Below are positions 15,116 through 22,762 of a stretch of 36,092 nt of DNA, in pieces. The DNA comes from an uncultured bacterium (GTDB lineage Bacteria > Bacteroidota > Bacteroidia > Bacteroidales > Rikenellaceae), in the NCBI GenBank assembly GCA_905214725.1, contig CAJMNH010000017.1:1-36092 (forward strand), read 5' to 3'. The translations under genes were made by a program, and so were the position numbers. The notes beneath the pieces are model-generated. The model ran no database searches and was not told the DNA's origin. It saw only the letters and a list, made by a program, of their open reading frames with translations. How positions within the stretch are numbered: position 1 is the stretch's first letter; each line of letters begins with the position of its first letter.

Positions 15116-16270
15116 TCAACTTTCAGTCGTTAATTTGATCGTCCATGATTTACCTCCGATGCGGGTGAAGGCCAGCCGCCGTTCGCCGCCCGGGTGCGTT
15201 CCCGTTCGGGCGTAAATTTCCGCGAGGTCGAGCGGAAAGTCGCGCTTGAACGCTTCGATTCCCGCGCCGCGCAGCTCGCGCCGCAGCGTTTTGGAGTCGA
15301 ACGGTTCGATGGCGGCGATCTCCATCGTCCGTCCCGGGACTCCTTCGACCGGCCGGCGGGAGAAGGCGAACCCGTTTTCGCTCCATACGTCGGCCACCCC
15401 TTCGAGCGCCCGCCGTACGAGCCGCATCTTCTGCAACGCTACGTCGGGCAGGAACAAATAGCGGTAGGCCGCAGGGTCGAACGGCTGTGGCGGCGGTGCG
15501 ACGGTAGCCGCCGGCGGGAACGCCGCGCTGCCAGCGCCGAGCGCCGTGGCCGTCAGCAGCGGCCCCGTTTCGTCGTCGTAGACGAGCAGCTCCTTGCACT
15601 CGCCGTGCAGCGATACGGCCTCGATGCGGGCCGTCGGGAAGAGCCGGAGCGCCTCGTCGACGTCGAACAGCGGCGAATTTTTCAGGCAGAGTCGCGCGCC
15701 GGTGCGCCGGACGGCGGGCAGCAGACGCAGAATATCGGGCGAACAATCTTCGAGCCGGACGAGTTTGCGCCCCGCCTTGTCGCGCCGATCGGGATCGGCG
15801 TATACCCAGTCGAACCGCTCGGTCGCGGCGGCGAGATACTCCTCTGCCGAAGCGCGGATCACCTCCACGTTCTTTACACCCAGTTGTTGCAGGTTCCATG
15901 CCGTAACGGCGGCCAGCGTCTCGTCGCATTCGAGCGTCACGACTCGCCGGAATCGTCGGGAGAGCGCCAGCGCGTCGACGCCCAGTCCGCATGTAAGATC
16001 GAGCGCCGTATCGCCCGATAGCTCCTTGTGCTCGGCGCACGGCTCGCTCGACGCCTGTTCGAAGGCGCGCGGCGGCAAGATGCATCGGGCGGCGTAGTAG
16101 GAGGGGAGCTTCGTACGGGCGCGTTCGAGGTATTTCACCTGCGTGGCGACCAGCGCGGCATTGGGGATACGGCGGTCGAGCGCTACGGCCACCGGATCGC
16201 GGCCGAGGTTCTCGGCTACGGCGTGTCGCACGTCGTCGCGGCGCAGCGTATCGAACTCTTCGCGGGTCAT
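15116..16270 (-). CDS. Class I methyltransferase with THUMP-like domain (PG1098 type)
   Basis: 384 residues from the ATG at 16270; a longer frame to 16351 would overlap the ComEC gene. Motif I is A-L-D-L-T-C-G-L-G-V-D-A-L-A-L-S, motif II T-L-E-C-D, and the active-site region W-V-Y-A-D-P-D-R-R-D resembles the D-P-P of RNA/DNA methylases. The C-terminal part with P-V-E-G-V-P-G-R-T-M-E-I and the end T-R-I-G-G-K fits the THUMP-like/ferredoxin-like fold described for Porphyromonas PG1098. An RNA substrate is likely but unproven. It begins 10 bases after the ComEC-type gene. Confidence 0.85.
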   Translation of the reverse strand: MTREEFDTLRRDDVRHAVAENLGRDPVAVALDRRIPNAALVATQVKYLERARTKLPSYYAARCILPPRAFEQASSEPCAEHKELSGDTALDLTCGLGVDALALSRRFRRVVTLECDETLAAVTAWNLQQLGVKNVEVIRASAEEYLAAATERFDWVYADPDRRDKAGRKLVRLEDCSPDILRLLPAVRRTGARLCLKNSPLFDVDEALRLFPTARIEAVSLHGECKELLVYDDETGPLLTATALGAGSAAFPPAATVAPPPQPFDPAAYRYLFLPDVALQKMRLVRRALEGVADVWSENGFAFSRRPVEGVPGRTMEIAAIEPFDSKTLRRELRGAGIEAFKRDFPLDLAEIYARTGTHPGGERRLAFTRIGGKSWTIKLTTES

Positions 16271-16280
16271 GTGCGCAAAG

Positions 16281-17405
16281 TTACCGATTTTTCCGCCACG
16301 GACGGCGGACGACGAGGGTAAAAATCGCAAAAAAGAGATAGACCGTCGCAACCTGCGCCGCCGTCATCCGGTAGTCGATCGCGGCACAGGGCAACGTCGC
16401 CGCTTTTGCGACCAGTCCGTTTTGCAACGTCAGCAACCCTTCGAGCGTCGGTCGGACGACGACCGAAAGAGGCGGCCAAGGGATCGCCATCCACAACAGC
16501 GACGCCCCGACCGCCCCATAGGTGAGCAGGATAACGGGCGGATTGACCGCCGGTCCGATAAGCGGAATCTGTCCGAAGCAGTACGATACCAGCGGTGCCG
16601 TGGCCGCCGAGGCGACCGCGCCGACGATGAGCGTTCCCGCCAGCCCGTTCACCGCTCGCCACGGCGTGCGCAGCCGCCGGTAGAGAGGCATCCCCCACGC
16701 GAGAATCGCCGCAACGGAGAGGAACGACAGTTGAAACCCGACGTGAAAGAGGTAGGCCGGCCGCCACAGCAGCATTCCGAAGGCCGCCGTCGCAAGGATG
16801 TTGACGCTCACGTACCGCGACGTCGTGGCCAGCGCCAGCTGCAACGCCGTGAACATGACGGCGGCGCGCACGGTGCCGGGCGACAGCCCCGCCGCCGCGG
16901 CGAAGAGCCAGATGACGACTATGGCCGCCGCATTGCGCATGAGGTGTCCGCGATGCAGCAGCGCGAGCCCTCCCAACAGCAGATTGACGTAGAGGAAAAC
17001 CATCCCCACGTGAAGTCCCGATACGGCCAGCACGTGGGCGGTTCCCGTGCGGTTGTAGGGCGCCCGTCGTTCGGCCGTCAACTCCGTGCGGTCGCCTGCG
17101 GTCATCGCCAACACGATGGCCTCTGCATCGGGCGAAAGGCCGAGCCGTCGGATGCGCTCCGAAGCCGCTTCGTGGAGGATATTGTCGCTTGCGGGCCCGT
17201 AGGCCGGTTGGGGCCGCAGCGCAGGCAGCGCCATGCCGAGCAACAGCAGGGCTGTTGCGATGTACGTTTCGCAGACGCGGCGGCGGAGCGTGGCGAATGC
17301 CGTCAACGTTGCCGCGGCGAAAGCTGCGGCCAGAAAACCGGCGGGCAGCGTCGCATAACGGGCGATGACGACCCCTGCCGCCGTGAAGAGCAGCACCCAG
17401 ACCAT
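16281..17405 (-). CDS. ComEC/Rec2-family membrane protein, short form
   Basis: 374 residues from the ATG at 17405; upstream GTG codons (for example 17477) are possible. The hallmark T-A-H-V-L-A-V-S-G-L-H-V-G-M-V and S-P-G-T-V-R-A-A-V-M-F of the competence channel are present, with about ten hydrophobic segments. Compared with full ComEC (about 700 aa) it lacks an N-terminal DUF4131 domain and the C-terminal metallo-beta-lactamase domain. Short forms are common in Bacteroidetes and may still move single-stranded DNA across the inner membrane. The phage-derived cassette ends 95 bases upstream, and the promoter of this gene remains intact. Confidence 0.88.
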   Translation of the reverse strand: MVWVLLFTAAGVVIARYATLPAGFLAAAFAAATLTAFATLRRRVCETYIATALLLLGMALPALRPQPAYGPASDNILHEAASERIRRLGLSPDAEAIVLAMTAGDRTELTAERRAPYNRTGTAHVLAVSGLHVGMVFLYVNLLLGGLALLHRGHLMRNAAAIVVIWLFAAAAGLSPGTVRAAVMFTALQLALATTSRYVSVNILATAAFGMLLWRPAYLFHVGFQLSFLSVAAILAWGMPLYRRLRTPWRAVNGLAGTLIVGAVASAATAPLVSYCFGQIPLIGPAVNPPVILLTYGAVGASLLWMAIPWPPLSVVVRPTLEGLLTLQNGLVAKAATLPCAAIDYRMTAAQVATVYLFFAIFTLVVRRPWRKNR

Positions 17406-17481
17406 CGGAAGCGGCCCCGTGACCGTTCCGACCGACCGGCGGCGTTTGGCCGTCGTATGTAACGGATTGCGCTCCACTCCA

Positions 17482-17489
17482 CAAATATA
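17482..17489 (-). promoter_or_regulatory. -7 box of the ComEC-methyltransferase operon
   Basis: Minus strand TATATTTG, a perfect match, just after the last gene of the phage cassette (stop at 17500). The -33 match is poor: a TTTT 25 bases away. It places the start site near 17475, close to the alternative GTG start. Confidence 0.5.
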
Positions 17490-17499
17490 ATGCGAAAAG

Positions 17500-17913
17500 T
17501 CAGAGATCCGTGCTGAAAAGTCGCCATCCTTCGGCAATCTCCTCTTCGTGCGCCGCCGCGCCGTTCTCCACGCGCGACATTGCCGCGACGATACGGGTCA
17601 TCGTCCGCCGGTCGCGGGTGTCTATCTCGGCGTCGGGGCCGATGCCGCTGCGTTCGGTCACAGCGGTCAGATAACCGTCGGTGTCGTTCTCGGAGGGAGG
17701 AGCCCAGCGGGCGATCATGCCGCGCAGGGTCGTGAGCCGATGGCGGATGCGGTAAGTGTGCAGCAGAACGAACATCGCGCGGTAGCCCCACGCCATCGAA
17801 CGGAACGATTTGAAGGCCGGATCGCCGCTCTCCGTTTCGCCTTTGTAACGGGTTGCCGAACGGCGGATGTTGCCCGGGTTGCGGTTGCGCAGGCCGCGCG
17901 GAAGATTATTCAT
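17500..17913 (-). CDS. Phage lysozyme-like / structural protein P5-type protein
   Basis: 137 residues. The opening P-R-G-L-R-N-R-N-P-G-N-I-R-R-S, then F-K-S-F-R-S-M-A-W-G-Y-R-A-M-F and R-W-A-P-P-S-E-N-D-T are the signature of a small family in Bacteroidetes prophages annotated as structural protein P5 or lysozyme-like. It is expected to cut peptidoglycan during lysis or entry; the catalytic residues are not assigned. It overlaps the holin by 8 bases, which supports a lysis module. It is the last gene of the cassette. Confidence 0.8.
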   Translation of the reverse strand: MNNLPRGLRNRNPGNIRRSATRYKGETESGDPAFKSFRSMAWGYRAMFVLLHTYRIRHRLTTLRGMIARWAPPSENDTDGYLTAVTERSGIGPDAEIDTRDRRTMTRIVAAMSRVENGAAAHEEEIAEGWRLFSTDL

Positions 17914-18331
17914 CGCCCACCTCCTTTCGGATGCGGCGGTGCACGTAGCGTTTCATCCAGCGGAAAAGCGGCGCGTCGGAGAGCTGGGCGGCGTTTTCGA
18001 GAAACGACCAGAACTCCACGCCGCAGGCGAAGCCCGTGAAGAGCCGCGCAGCGTGCAGTTCCATAAAGTCGAGTACATAGCGGTCGATCGTCCACGCCAT
18101 GACGATGCCCGTGGCGACGAGCGCAAGCTTCTGCACCGTACGCCACGCCTCGGCGCTTTCGAACCACCACGGACGGCCTGCACGGCGGGCAACGGCGCGG
18201 CTGGCCGCCACGCCCGTCAGGAAATCGACGGCGATAAAACCGAAGACGCACGCCACCAGCGGCGTCACGGGCGCGAACCAGCCGGCCAGTGCGGCGGCCG
18301 CGCCGCTAACGGGTTTGCACAAGTTTTCCAT
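17906..18331 (-). CDS. Phage holin
   Basis: 141 residues. Hydrophobic segments at about 20-45 (F-A-P-V-T-P-L-V-A-C-V-F-G-F-I-A-V-D-F) with D-F-L-T-G, and at about 68-85 (V-A-T-G-I-V-M-A-W-T-I), then an amphipathic part (E-F-W-S-F-L-E-N-A) and a basic tail (R-R-I-R-K-E). This is the layout of the phage holin 4 (toxin secretion/lysis) family. It would form the membrane holes that release the lysozyme-like protein encoded next. It overlaps the connector-like gene by 26 bases. Confidence 0.8.
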   Translation of the reverse strand: MENLCKPVSGAAAALAGWFAPVTPLVACVFGFIAVDFLTGVAASRAVARRAGRPWWFESAEAWRTVQKLALVATGIVMAWTIDRYVLDFMELHAARLFTGFACGVEFWSFLENAAQLSDAPLFRWMKRYVHRRIRKEVGDE

Positions 18332-18779
18332 CGATCGAACAACGGTTGAGAATGTTGGCCTGCGGATCGTAGAGCGGGAACTCCGCAGCGTGGGATTCGA
18401 GGTAGTCGGAGGCGCGCCGCATCAGGCGGCGGGCGCTTTTGAGCAGGGCCCGTCGGCTGCGCCGAAGCGCCGCATCGGCAGGCGCCGCGAAGCGGTCGGA
18501 GCGCAGTTGCACGGTGCCGCCCTGTCCGTGACGGAGGTCCAGTTGCGGAGCGGTCAGATAGCGTACGTAAAGCGCCAGCGGTGCGGCGAGGTATTCGTCG
18601 GTGAAGTCGGCGTGGTCGCCGGCGAGCAGCCGTTCGAAGAGTGCGTCGCCCGTGACGGGGCGCAGGTAGCTCTCCTGCGCGGCGACAATTGCCGCTTCAG
18701 GGATCGTTTCGGGGACGATGTACTCGCCGTCGCTGAACGCCTGTTCGACGACGGCGGCGGGGGTGATGAGTGTCTGCAT
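18306..18779 (-). CDS. Probable head-tail connector-like phage protein
   Basis: 157 residues from the ATG at 18779. No catalytic motif. It is largely helical, with S-Y-L-R-P-V-T-G-D-A-L-F-E-R-L-L and a following L-A-A-P-L-A-L-Y-V-R-Y-L helix, which resembles the small gp6-type adaptors and DUF6712 proteins of Bacteroidales prophages. The place directly after the portal gene (2-base gap) supports a connector role. The assignment rests on context more than on motifs. Confidence 0.6.
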   Translation of the reverse strand: MQTLITPAAVVEQAFSDGEYIVPETIPEAAIVAAQESYLRPVTGDALFERLLAGDHADFTDEYLAAPLALYVRYLTAPQLDLRHGQGGTVQLRSDRFAAPADAALRRSRRALLKSARRLMRRASDYLESHAAEFPLYDPQANILNRCSIDGKLVQTR

Positions 18780-18781
18780 GA

Positions 18782-20002
18782 TCAGTCGATGTGTGTGAGG
18801 TTGTATTTGGTGATCTCCGAGAGGTAACGCTGCTGCCCCTCGTCGTCGGGGTCGTACTCCAGTCCGTCGGCCTTGCGGGCCTCCCAGACCTTCATGTAGA
18901 GGGGTTTGGAACGTGTGGGCGGACGGTTGACGATCTGCAACGACGCTGCGTCGAGGCCGAGCGTTTCGCGCAGCAGGGCGCGGATCGGTTCCAGCAGTTC
19001 GGCCTGTTCGCCGAGAATCACGGTGTTGAGCGCCACTTCGTATTCGTGGAGGATGCGCTCCGAGTTGAATCCCGACGCGTAGTCCAATCCACTGAGCGAA
19101 CGGAACCACGAGTGCGCCACCACGATGTCCGACACGGCCTGATCGTGCAGCGCCTTCCAGTCGCCGTCGTTCTGCGAGGCGATGGGGATGAAGCGGGAGT
19201 GGTCGTTCTCGCTTCCCTCTTTCAGCACGAACATCACCTGTCCGGGATTGCCGGCGAAACGCTCCTCGGCCGTGCGCACGACCCGCTCGGCTTCGGCTTC
19301 GCTGTCGACCGAACTGTCGAGCATCATCACCCCCGACAGCTGGAACGAGTTGTCGAGCCGCGAAATGTTCCAACGGTCGGTTTTGTAGGCGATGGCCGAG
19401 ACGCCGAAACCGGCGATGTAGGGCGGTACGCCGTAGTGGGTGAACATCGGTTCATAGTCCTTGTAGTGGACCGCGGCGCGCAGCGTTCCGTCGGCCTGCT
19501 CCTCGAAAAGGGGGTAGAGCGGCAGCGAGCGGGCTTCTTCGGCGCGGAAAGCCGCCCAGTTGTGATGCAGCAGCACGTGGGCGGAGTCCTTGGCCAGCCG
19601 GCAGCGCGAAGCGTCCTGATGGTAGAGCGAGAGAAACGAACGGCGGGCGTCGGTGGCGACCTCCAGAAAGGCGTTGCCGAAGAGCGATTTGTCGTAGGCC
19701 AGCTTGTTGAGCAGCTGGCGCAGCGACTCGCCGTCGCCGTTGACCGCTTCGACGAACCGTGCGAGCCGCGGCGCTGCCGTGTCGCAGGCGATTCCTTTGC
19801 CCGAGATGTAGTCGGCCTTGTCGTTGATGATGCGCCGATGGGTGGTCGAGCGGCGCGACATGAGCGCCAGCGCCGCCGGAAAGAGATTGTCGTCGCCCCA
19901 GCGCCAGAAGCGGTCGCTTTGAACGGTACCGGCACCGATCGTCAGATAGGGGTCGGTGCGGTTGCTGACGGCGACCGCTGTTTTCTGTTTAGTTTTCTTC
20001 AT
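18782..20002 (-). CDS. Phage portal protein
   Basis: 406 residues. R-W-G-D-D-N-L-F-P at the start, I-I-N-D-K-A-D-Y-I-S-G-K-G-I near residue 60, L-A-Y-D-K-S-L-F-G-N-A-F-L-E-V in the centre and the long C-terminal helices match HK97-type portals of Bacteroidetes phages. The portal forms the dodecameric ring through which DNA enters and leaves the capsid. It is normally the dock for terminase, yet no terminase gene is present. It overlaps the upstream 157-aa gene by 14 bases. Confidence 0.85.
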   Translation of the reverse strand: MKKTKQKTAVAVSNRTDPYLTIGAGTVQSDRFWRWGDDNLFPAALALMSRRSTTHRRIINDKADYISGKGIACDTAAPRLARFVEAVNGDGESLRQLLNKLAYDKSLFGNAFLEVATDARRSFLSLYHQDASRCRLAKDSAHVLLHHNWAAFRAEEARSLPLYPLFEEQADGTLRAAVHYKDYEPMFTHYGVPPYIAGFGVSAIAYKTDRWNISRLDNSFQLSGVMMLDSSVDSEAEAERVVRTAEERFAGNPGQVMFVLKEGSENDHSRFIPIASQNDGDWKALHDQAVSDIVVAHSWFRSLSGLDYASGFNSERILHEYEVALNTVILGEQAELLEPIRALLRETLGLDAASLQIVNRPPTRSKPLYMKVWEARKADGLEYDPDDEGQQRYLSEITKYNLTHID

Positions 20003-20462
20003 AATCGTCGGTATCTGTTTGCGCCCGATCGGTGTCTTCGCTCGTGAGCACGAGCGTCGCCGTCGGGCGGTCGCCGGGCGCGGCGCCCGACGAAAAGGTG
20101 AAACTTTCGAGTCGCAGCGCCTGTTCCGTGCCGAAGCGGGCGGAGCGACCGATGCGCAGCCGTTCGCCGGCGGCCGTCACGATTGCGGCCACGACCCCGT
20201 CGGTCGCGCATTGTTCCAGCCATCGCCGGTCGAACCAGCCGTCGGATAGATGCTTGTCAAAGACGAGCGTCAGCTCGTGGCGTACGCGCAGCAGCCCTTC
20301 GGCGGCCGTCAGCGTCTCAACGTACGACGAGCGGTCGTCGACGAGTTCGTAGGCCGTGAAACGGCTCTGCGGCCCGAATGCCCGCGCCGACGCCAGTCGC
20401 ACGCAGCGGATGCCGCCCACGGGTTTGCGCGGCAGCGTCGATGGATTTTGTCCGTTGTTCAT
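19989..20462 (-). CDS. Unknown phage protein between capsid and portal genes
   Basis: 157 residues, beta-rich, with alternating hydrophobic strands (S-R-F-T-A-Y-E-L-V-D-D, L-R-V-R-H-E-L-T-L-V-F-D-K). I do not recognise the family. The strand-rich text and a W-L-E-Q-C-A-T-D-G-V-V-A-A-I-V-T-A-A-G segment recall tail or head-completion proteins. It overlaps the portal gene and follows the terminator hairpin downstream of the capsid gene, so it is probably expressed below the capsid level. Confidence 0.6.
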   Translation of the reverse strand: MNNGQNPSTLPRKPVGGIRCVRLASARAFGPQSRFTAYELVDDRSSYVETLTAAEGLLRVRHELTLVFDKHLSDGWFDRRWLEQCATDGVVAAIVTAAGERLRIGRSARFGTEQALRLESFTFSSGAAPGDRPTATLVLTSEDTDRAQTDTDDYEEN

Positions 20463-20471
20463 AGGTCGATG

Positions 20472-20513
20472 AAAAAAGCGGGCCGGCGCACGGCGGAAAC
20501 TCTGCGCCGGCCC
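20472..20513 (-). terminator. Hairpin terminator just after the capsid gene
   Basis: 11-bp perfect GC-rich stem (GGGCCGGCGCA at 20480-20490 with its complement at 20503-20513), followed on the minus strand by CGCTTTTTTC. It starts 8 bases after the capsid stop. Since portal and lysis genes lie beyond it on the same strand, it probably works as a partial terminator. Confidence 0.8.
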
Positions 20514-20520
20514 TGCCGGT

Positions 20521-21510
20521 TTACTCCTTGTAGGCGAACGACACGAGTTTCTCGTCGAGCACTTCGCAGCCGGCCATGAAGATGGCGCGCTGGCGGTTTT
20601 CCATCAGATCGGGGTTGTACCACATGCGGATTTCATTGCCGGGGAAGTCCGACGTATTGACCGCCAGCACGAGGTTGCGCCGGTCGGTCAGCAGGCAGAA
20701 CGACTGCGCATAGGCCGTCTCGCGCAGATAGGTCGACAGGTGGAGGTCGATGACCGGAACGCCGTGATAGGTGAGTACGGGACGGCCTTCGGTGCGGCCG
20801 ATATAGGCCGCCTCGGTGTTGGCGAACGAGTCGAGATACTTCTCGTAGAGGTGGTAGAGATCCGAGGTGACGAAGTAGGCCAATTGTCCGTCGGGTTTCA
20901 GATCGGTCAGCTCCTCGGCGGCCTCGGTCCATGCCGCGTCGAAGATTCCGACCACTGCGTCGGTCTCTTTGAGATCGACGTCGCCGTAGCTCTTCGCAGC
21001 CGTGATTTTGTTCTCGGACATCAGCTCGTAGATGCGTTTGATGAAGCCGTCGAACGTGGCGTACTCCGCGCCCGCGCCCGCCTCCTTGTCGCCGATCCAC
21101 ATCGTCACGCGAAGGCTTTCGGCGATGGCGCGCTTGAAGAGTTCGGTCTCGGCCTGTTCCAGTTCCGTGCCCGACAGGTCGTCCATGTTGACGTCGGCGC
21201 GGTTGGTGATCAGTTCGTAGATCAGCGAGAAGTAGTCGGCCGCCGAGTAGCCCAGCTCGGCCTTGACCTTCGACATTTCGATGGTTTTCTGGAGCTTTTT
21301 GGCGGGATCGCCGCCCGTCCAGCCGGCCTTGGTGTATTGCTGGAGGATATCGCCCGAACGTTCCCACAATTGCACGGTTGTGGGCGCGGGCATGTTGTAA
21401 AGGATGCGTACGCCCAGATCGAGCGCGGACTGGCCGCTGAGCATCGGGCGGAAGAAGACGGTTTCGAGATCGTGACCCGTATAGGTCTTTGCGTTTTCAA
21501 TAAAAGACAT
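20521..21510 (-). CDS. Major capsid protein (HK97-like, Bacteroidetes phage type)
   Basis: 329 residues from the ATG at 21510. Context (after the protease, before the portal) and the protein fit a major capsid protein: an acidic helical N-terminal half with repeated E-L-I-T-N-R-A-D and I-Y-E-L-M-S-E-N-K, and a C-terminal half with A-Y-I-G-R-T-E-G-R-P-V-L-T-Y-H-G-V-P-V-I-D, N-L-V-L-A-V-N-T and M-W-Y-N-P-D-L-M-E-N-R-Q-R-A-I-F-M-A-G, which look like HK97 axial-domain strands. It would self-assemble into the shell. Terminator-type hairpins stand on both sides of the gene. Confidence 0.85.
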   Translation of the reverse strand: MSFIENAKTYTGHDLETVFFRPMLSGQSALDLGVRILYNMPAPTTVQLWERSGDILQQYTKAGWTGGDPAKKLQKTIEMSKVKAELGYSAADYFSLIYELITNRADVNMDDLSGTELEQAETELFKRAIAESLRVTMWIGDKEAGAGAEYATFDGFIKRIYELMSENKITAAKSYGDVDLKETDAVVGIFDAAWTEAAEELTDLKPDGQLAYFVTSDLYHLYEKYLDSFANTEAAYIGRTEGRPVLTYHGVPVIDLHLSTYLRETAYAQSFCLLTDRRNLVLAVNTSDFPGNEIRMWYNPDLMENRQRAIFMAGCEVLDEKLVSFAYKE

Positions 21511-21530
21511 AGAATTAAAAGTTAAGAGTG

Positions 21531-21581
21531 AAAAAAATGGATAAAAGCGGTCGGCGTGGGATTCGACTGCGCCCCGCTTTT
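21531..21581 (-). terminator. Hairpin terminator between protease and capsid genes
   Basis: On the minus strand AAAAGCGG pairs with CCGCTTTT (21574-21581 and 21543-21550), extended by GGCG/CGCC inside, and is followed by ATCCATTTTTTTC. The first base of the stem touches the protease stop. A weak promoter (TTTT, 18 bases, TAACTTTT) just after it could restart transcription for the capsid gene. Confidence 0.6.
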
Positions 21582-22492
21582 TACTTGGTTCCGAATCGTC
21601 GGGCGTCGTCGGCATAGGCGTGCGAGTTGGCCGAACGGCGTATTTCGCCCACAGACGGGTCTTCCGTCGGGAGTACCTGCGTAGCACGGCAGCGCCGTTG
21701 TCCCTCGGCGGCCTCGACCGCCGATCGGCCGGCGGCCGGATCTGCACCGTCGAAATGAAGAATGTTGCGGCGGTCTTCGTCCGACACGGCGTCGGAGGGA
21801 GGAGCGTCGGCCGTTGTCGGTGCGGCGTGCAGTCCGAGCGCCGTCAGCAGCCGGTTCCAGCCGCGCGCGAGATTCTGCACGGCCGACCGTTCGCCTTCGG
21901 CCGTCTCGGCCGTTTCGATGATCCGGTCGGCGAGCCCCGCTGCGACGGCCTCTTCGGGCGAGAGCCAACGGCCGCTGCCGTTGTTTTCGGCCATCCGCGC
22001 TGCGAACTCCTCCTGCGGGCGACCCGACCGTCGGGCGTAGAGCGCGGCCAGTCGTTCGTCGGTCTTGCGGAGCAGCTCCGCCCGCGCCTCCAGTTCCGCG
22101 GCGTTGCCCTCCGCTGCGCAGCCCGCCGCATGAATTAAGTAGAGCGCTCCGGCCGAGATTTCGCGCCGCCCTGCGGCGGCGGCCTGTGCGATGAGCGTGG
22201 CTGCCGACGCCACATACCCGTAGCAGCGGGTGGTCACCTCGGCGTCGAGCGTCGCCAGCGCGTCGTAGATCAGCAGCGCGTCGTTCACGTCGCCGCCCGT
22301 CGAACGGATGTTGACCACCACGTGCGGGGTGTCGAGCGCCGCGATGCGCGTCACCGTGTCGCGGAATTTTTCGTAGGTGGCGACGCGGTCGTCGGGCGAC
22401 GCGAACTGCCACGCTTCGGGCACGCCGATCGTCCCCTCGATATCGATGTAGCAGACGTCGGCCGAATTTCTGATTTGAATGTCGGATTTCAT
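21581..22492 (-). CDS. ClpP-like prohead protease
   Basis: 303 residues from the ATG at 22492. Residues 1-190 are a ClpP/S49-type fold: V-V-V-N-I-R-S-T-G-G-D-V-N-D-A-L-L-I-Y-D, then C-Y-G-Y-V-A-S-A-A-T-L-I-A-Q-A, where Ser of A-S-A is the nucleophile, and Y-L-I-H-A-A-G with the His. The last 100 residues are low-complexity Ala/Asp/Arg, possibly a scaffold-like tail. In HK97-type phages this enzyme clears scaffold from the prohead and matures the capsid. It starts 7 bases after the 86-aa gene. Confidence 0.88.
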   Translation of the reverse strand: MKSDIQIRNSADVCYIDIEGTIGVPEAWQFASPDDRVATYEKFRDTVTRIAALDTPHVVVNIRSTGGDVNDALLIYDALATLDAEVTTRCYGYVASAATLIAQAAAAGRREISAGALYLIHAAGCAAEGNAAELEARAELLRKTDERLAALYARRSGRPQEEFAARMAENNGSGRWLSPEEAVAAGLADRIIETAETAEGERSAVQNLARGWNRLLTALGLHAAPTTADAPPSDAVSDEDRRNILHFDGADPAAGRSAVEAAEGQRRCRATQVLPTEDPSVGEIRRSANSHAYADDARRFGTK

Positions 22493-22499
22493 TTTTTTG

Positions 22500-22760
22500 T
22501 TACTGGTTTTCTTTGTTTCGGTAGATGATGCCCCGTACCTTTTCATAGGAGCAGCAGTAGTCGTAGGCCGTTTCGCCCATCGCATAGCACTTTTTCTCGC
22601 CGCGTGCCATGCGTCGGGCCACTTCGCGGCGGATGGAGGCCTCCTCCGCGCGCCGCAGATCGAGAATTCCCTCGTGGAGCAGGTAGGCGAGTGCCTGCGC
22701 CGCGTTCAGTCCCCGCAGTTCGCGGCGCAATTCTTCCATCAGTCTTTGGCTGTGTGTCAT
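22500..22760 (-). CDS. Small phage protein of unknown function
   Basis: 86 residues from the ATG at 22760. Helical and charged: M-E-E-L-R-R-E-L-R-G-L-N-A-A-Q-A-L-A-Y-L-L-H-E-G-I-L, then R-R-E-V-A-R-R-M and a C-terminal E-T-A-Y-D-Y-C-C-S-Y-E-K-V-R-G-I-I-Y-R. It sits 2 bases after the large tail gene and 7 before the protease, a tight fit that supports a real gene. I do not recognise its family. Confidence 0.65.
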   Translation of the reverse strand: MTHSQRLMEELRRELRGLNAAQALAYLLHEGILDLRRAEEASIRREVARRMARGEKKCYAMGETAYDYCCSYEKVRGIIYRNKENQ

Positions 22761-22762
22761 GG

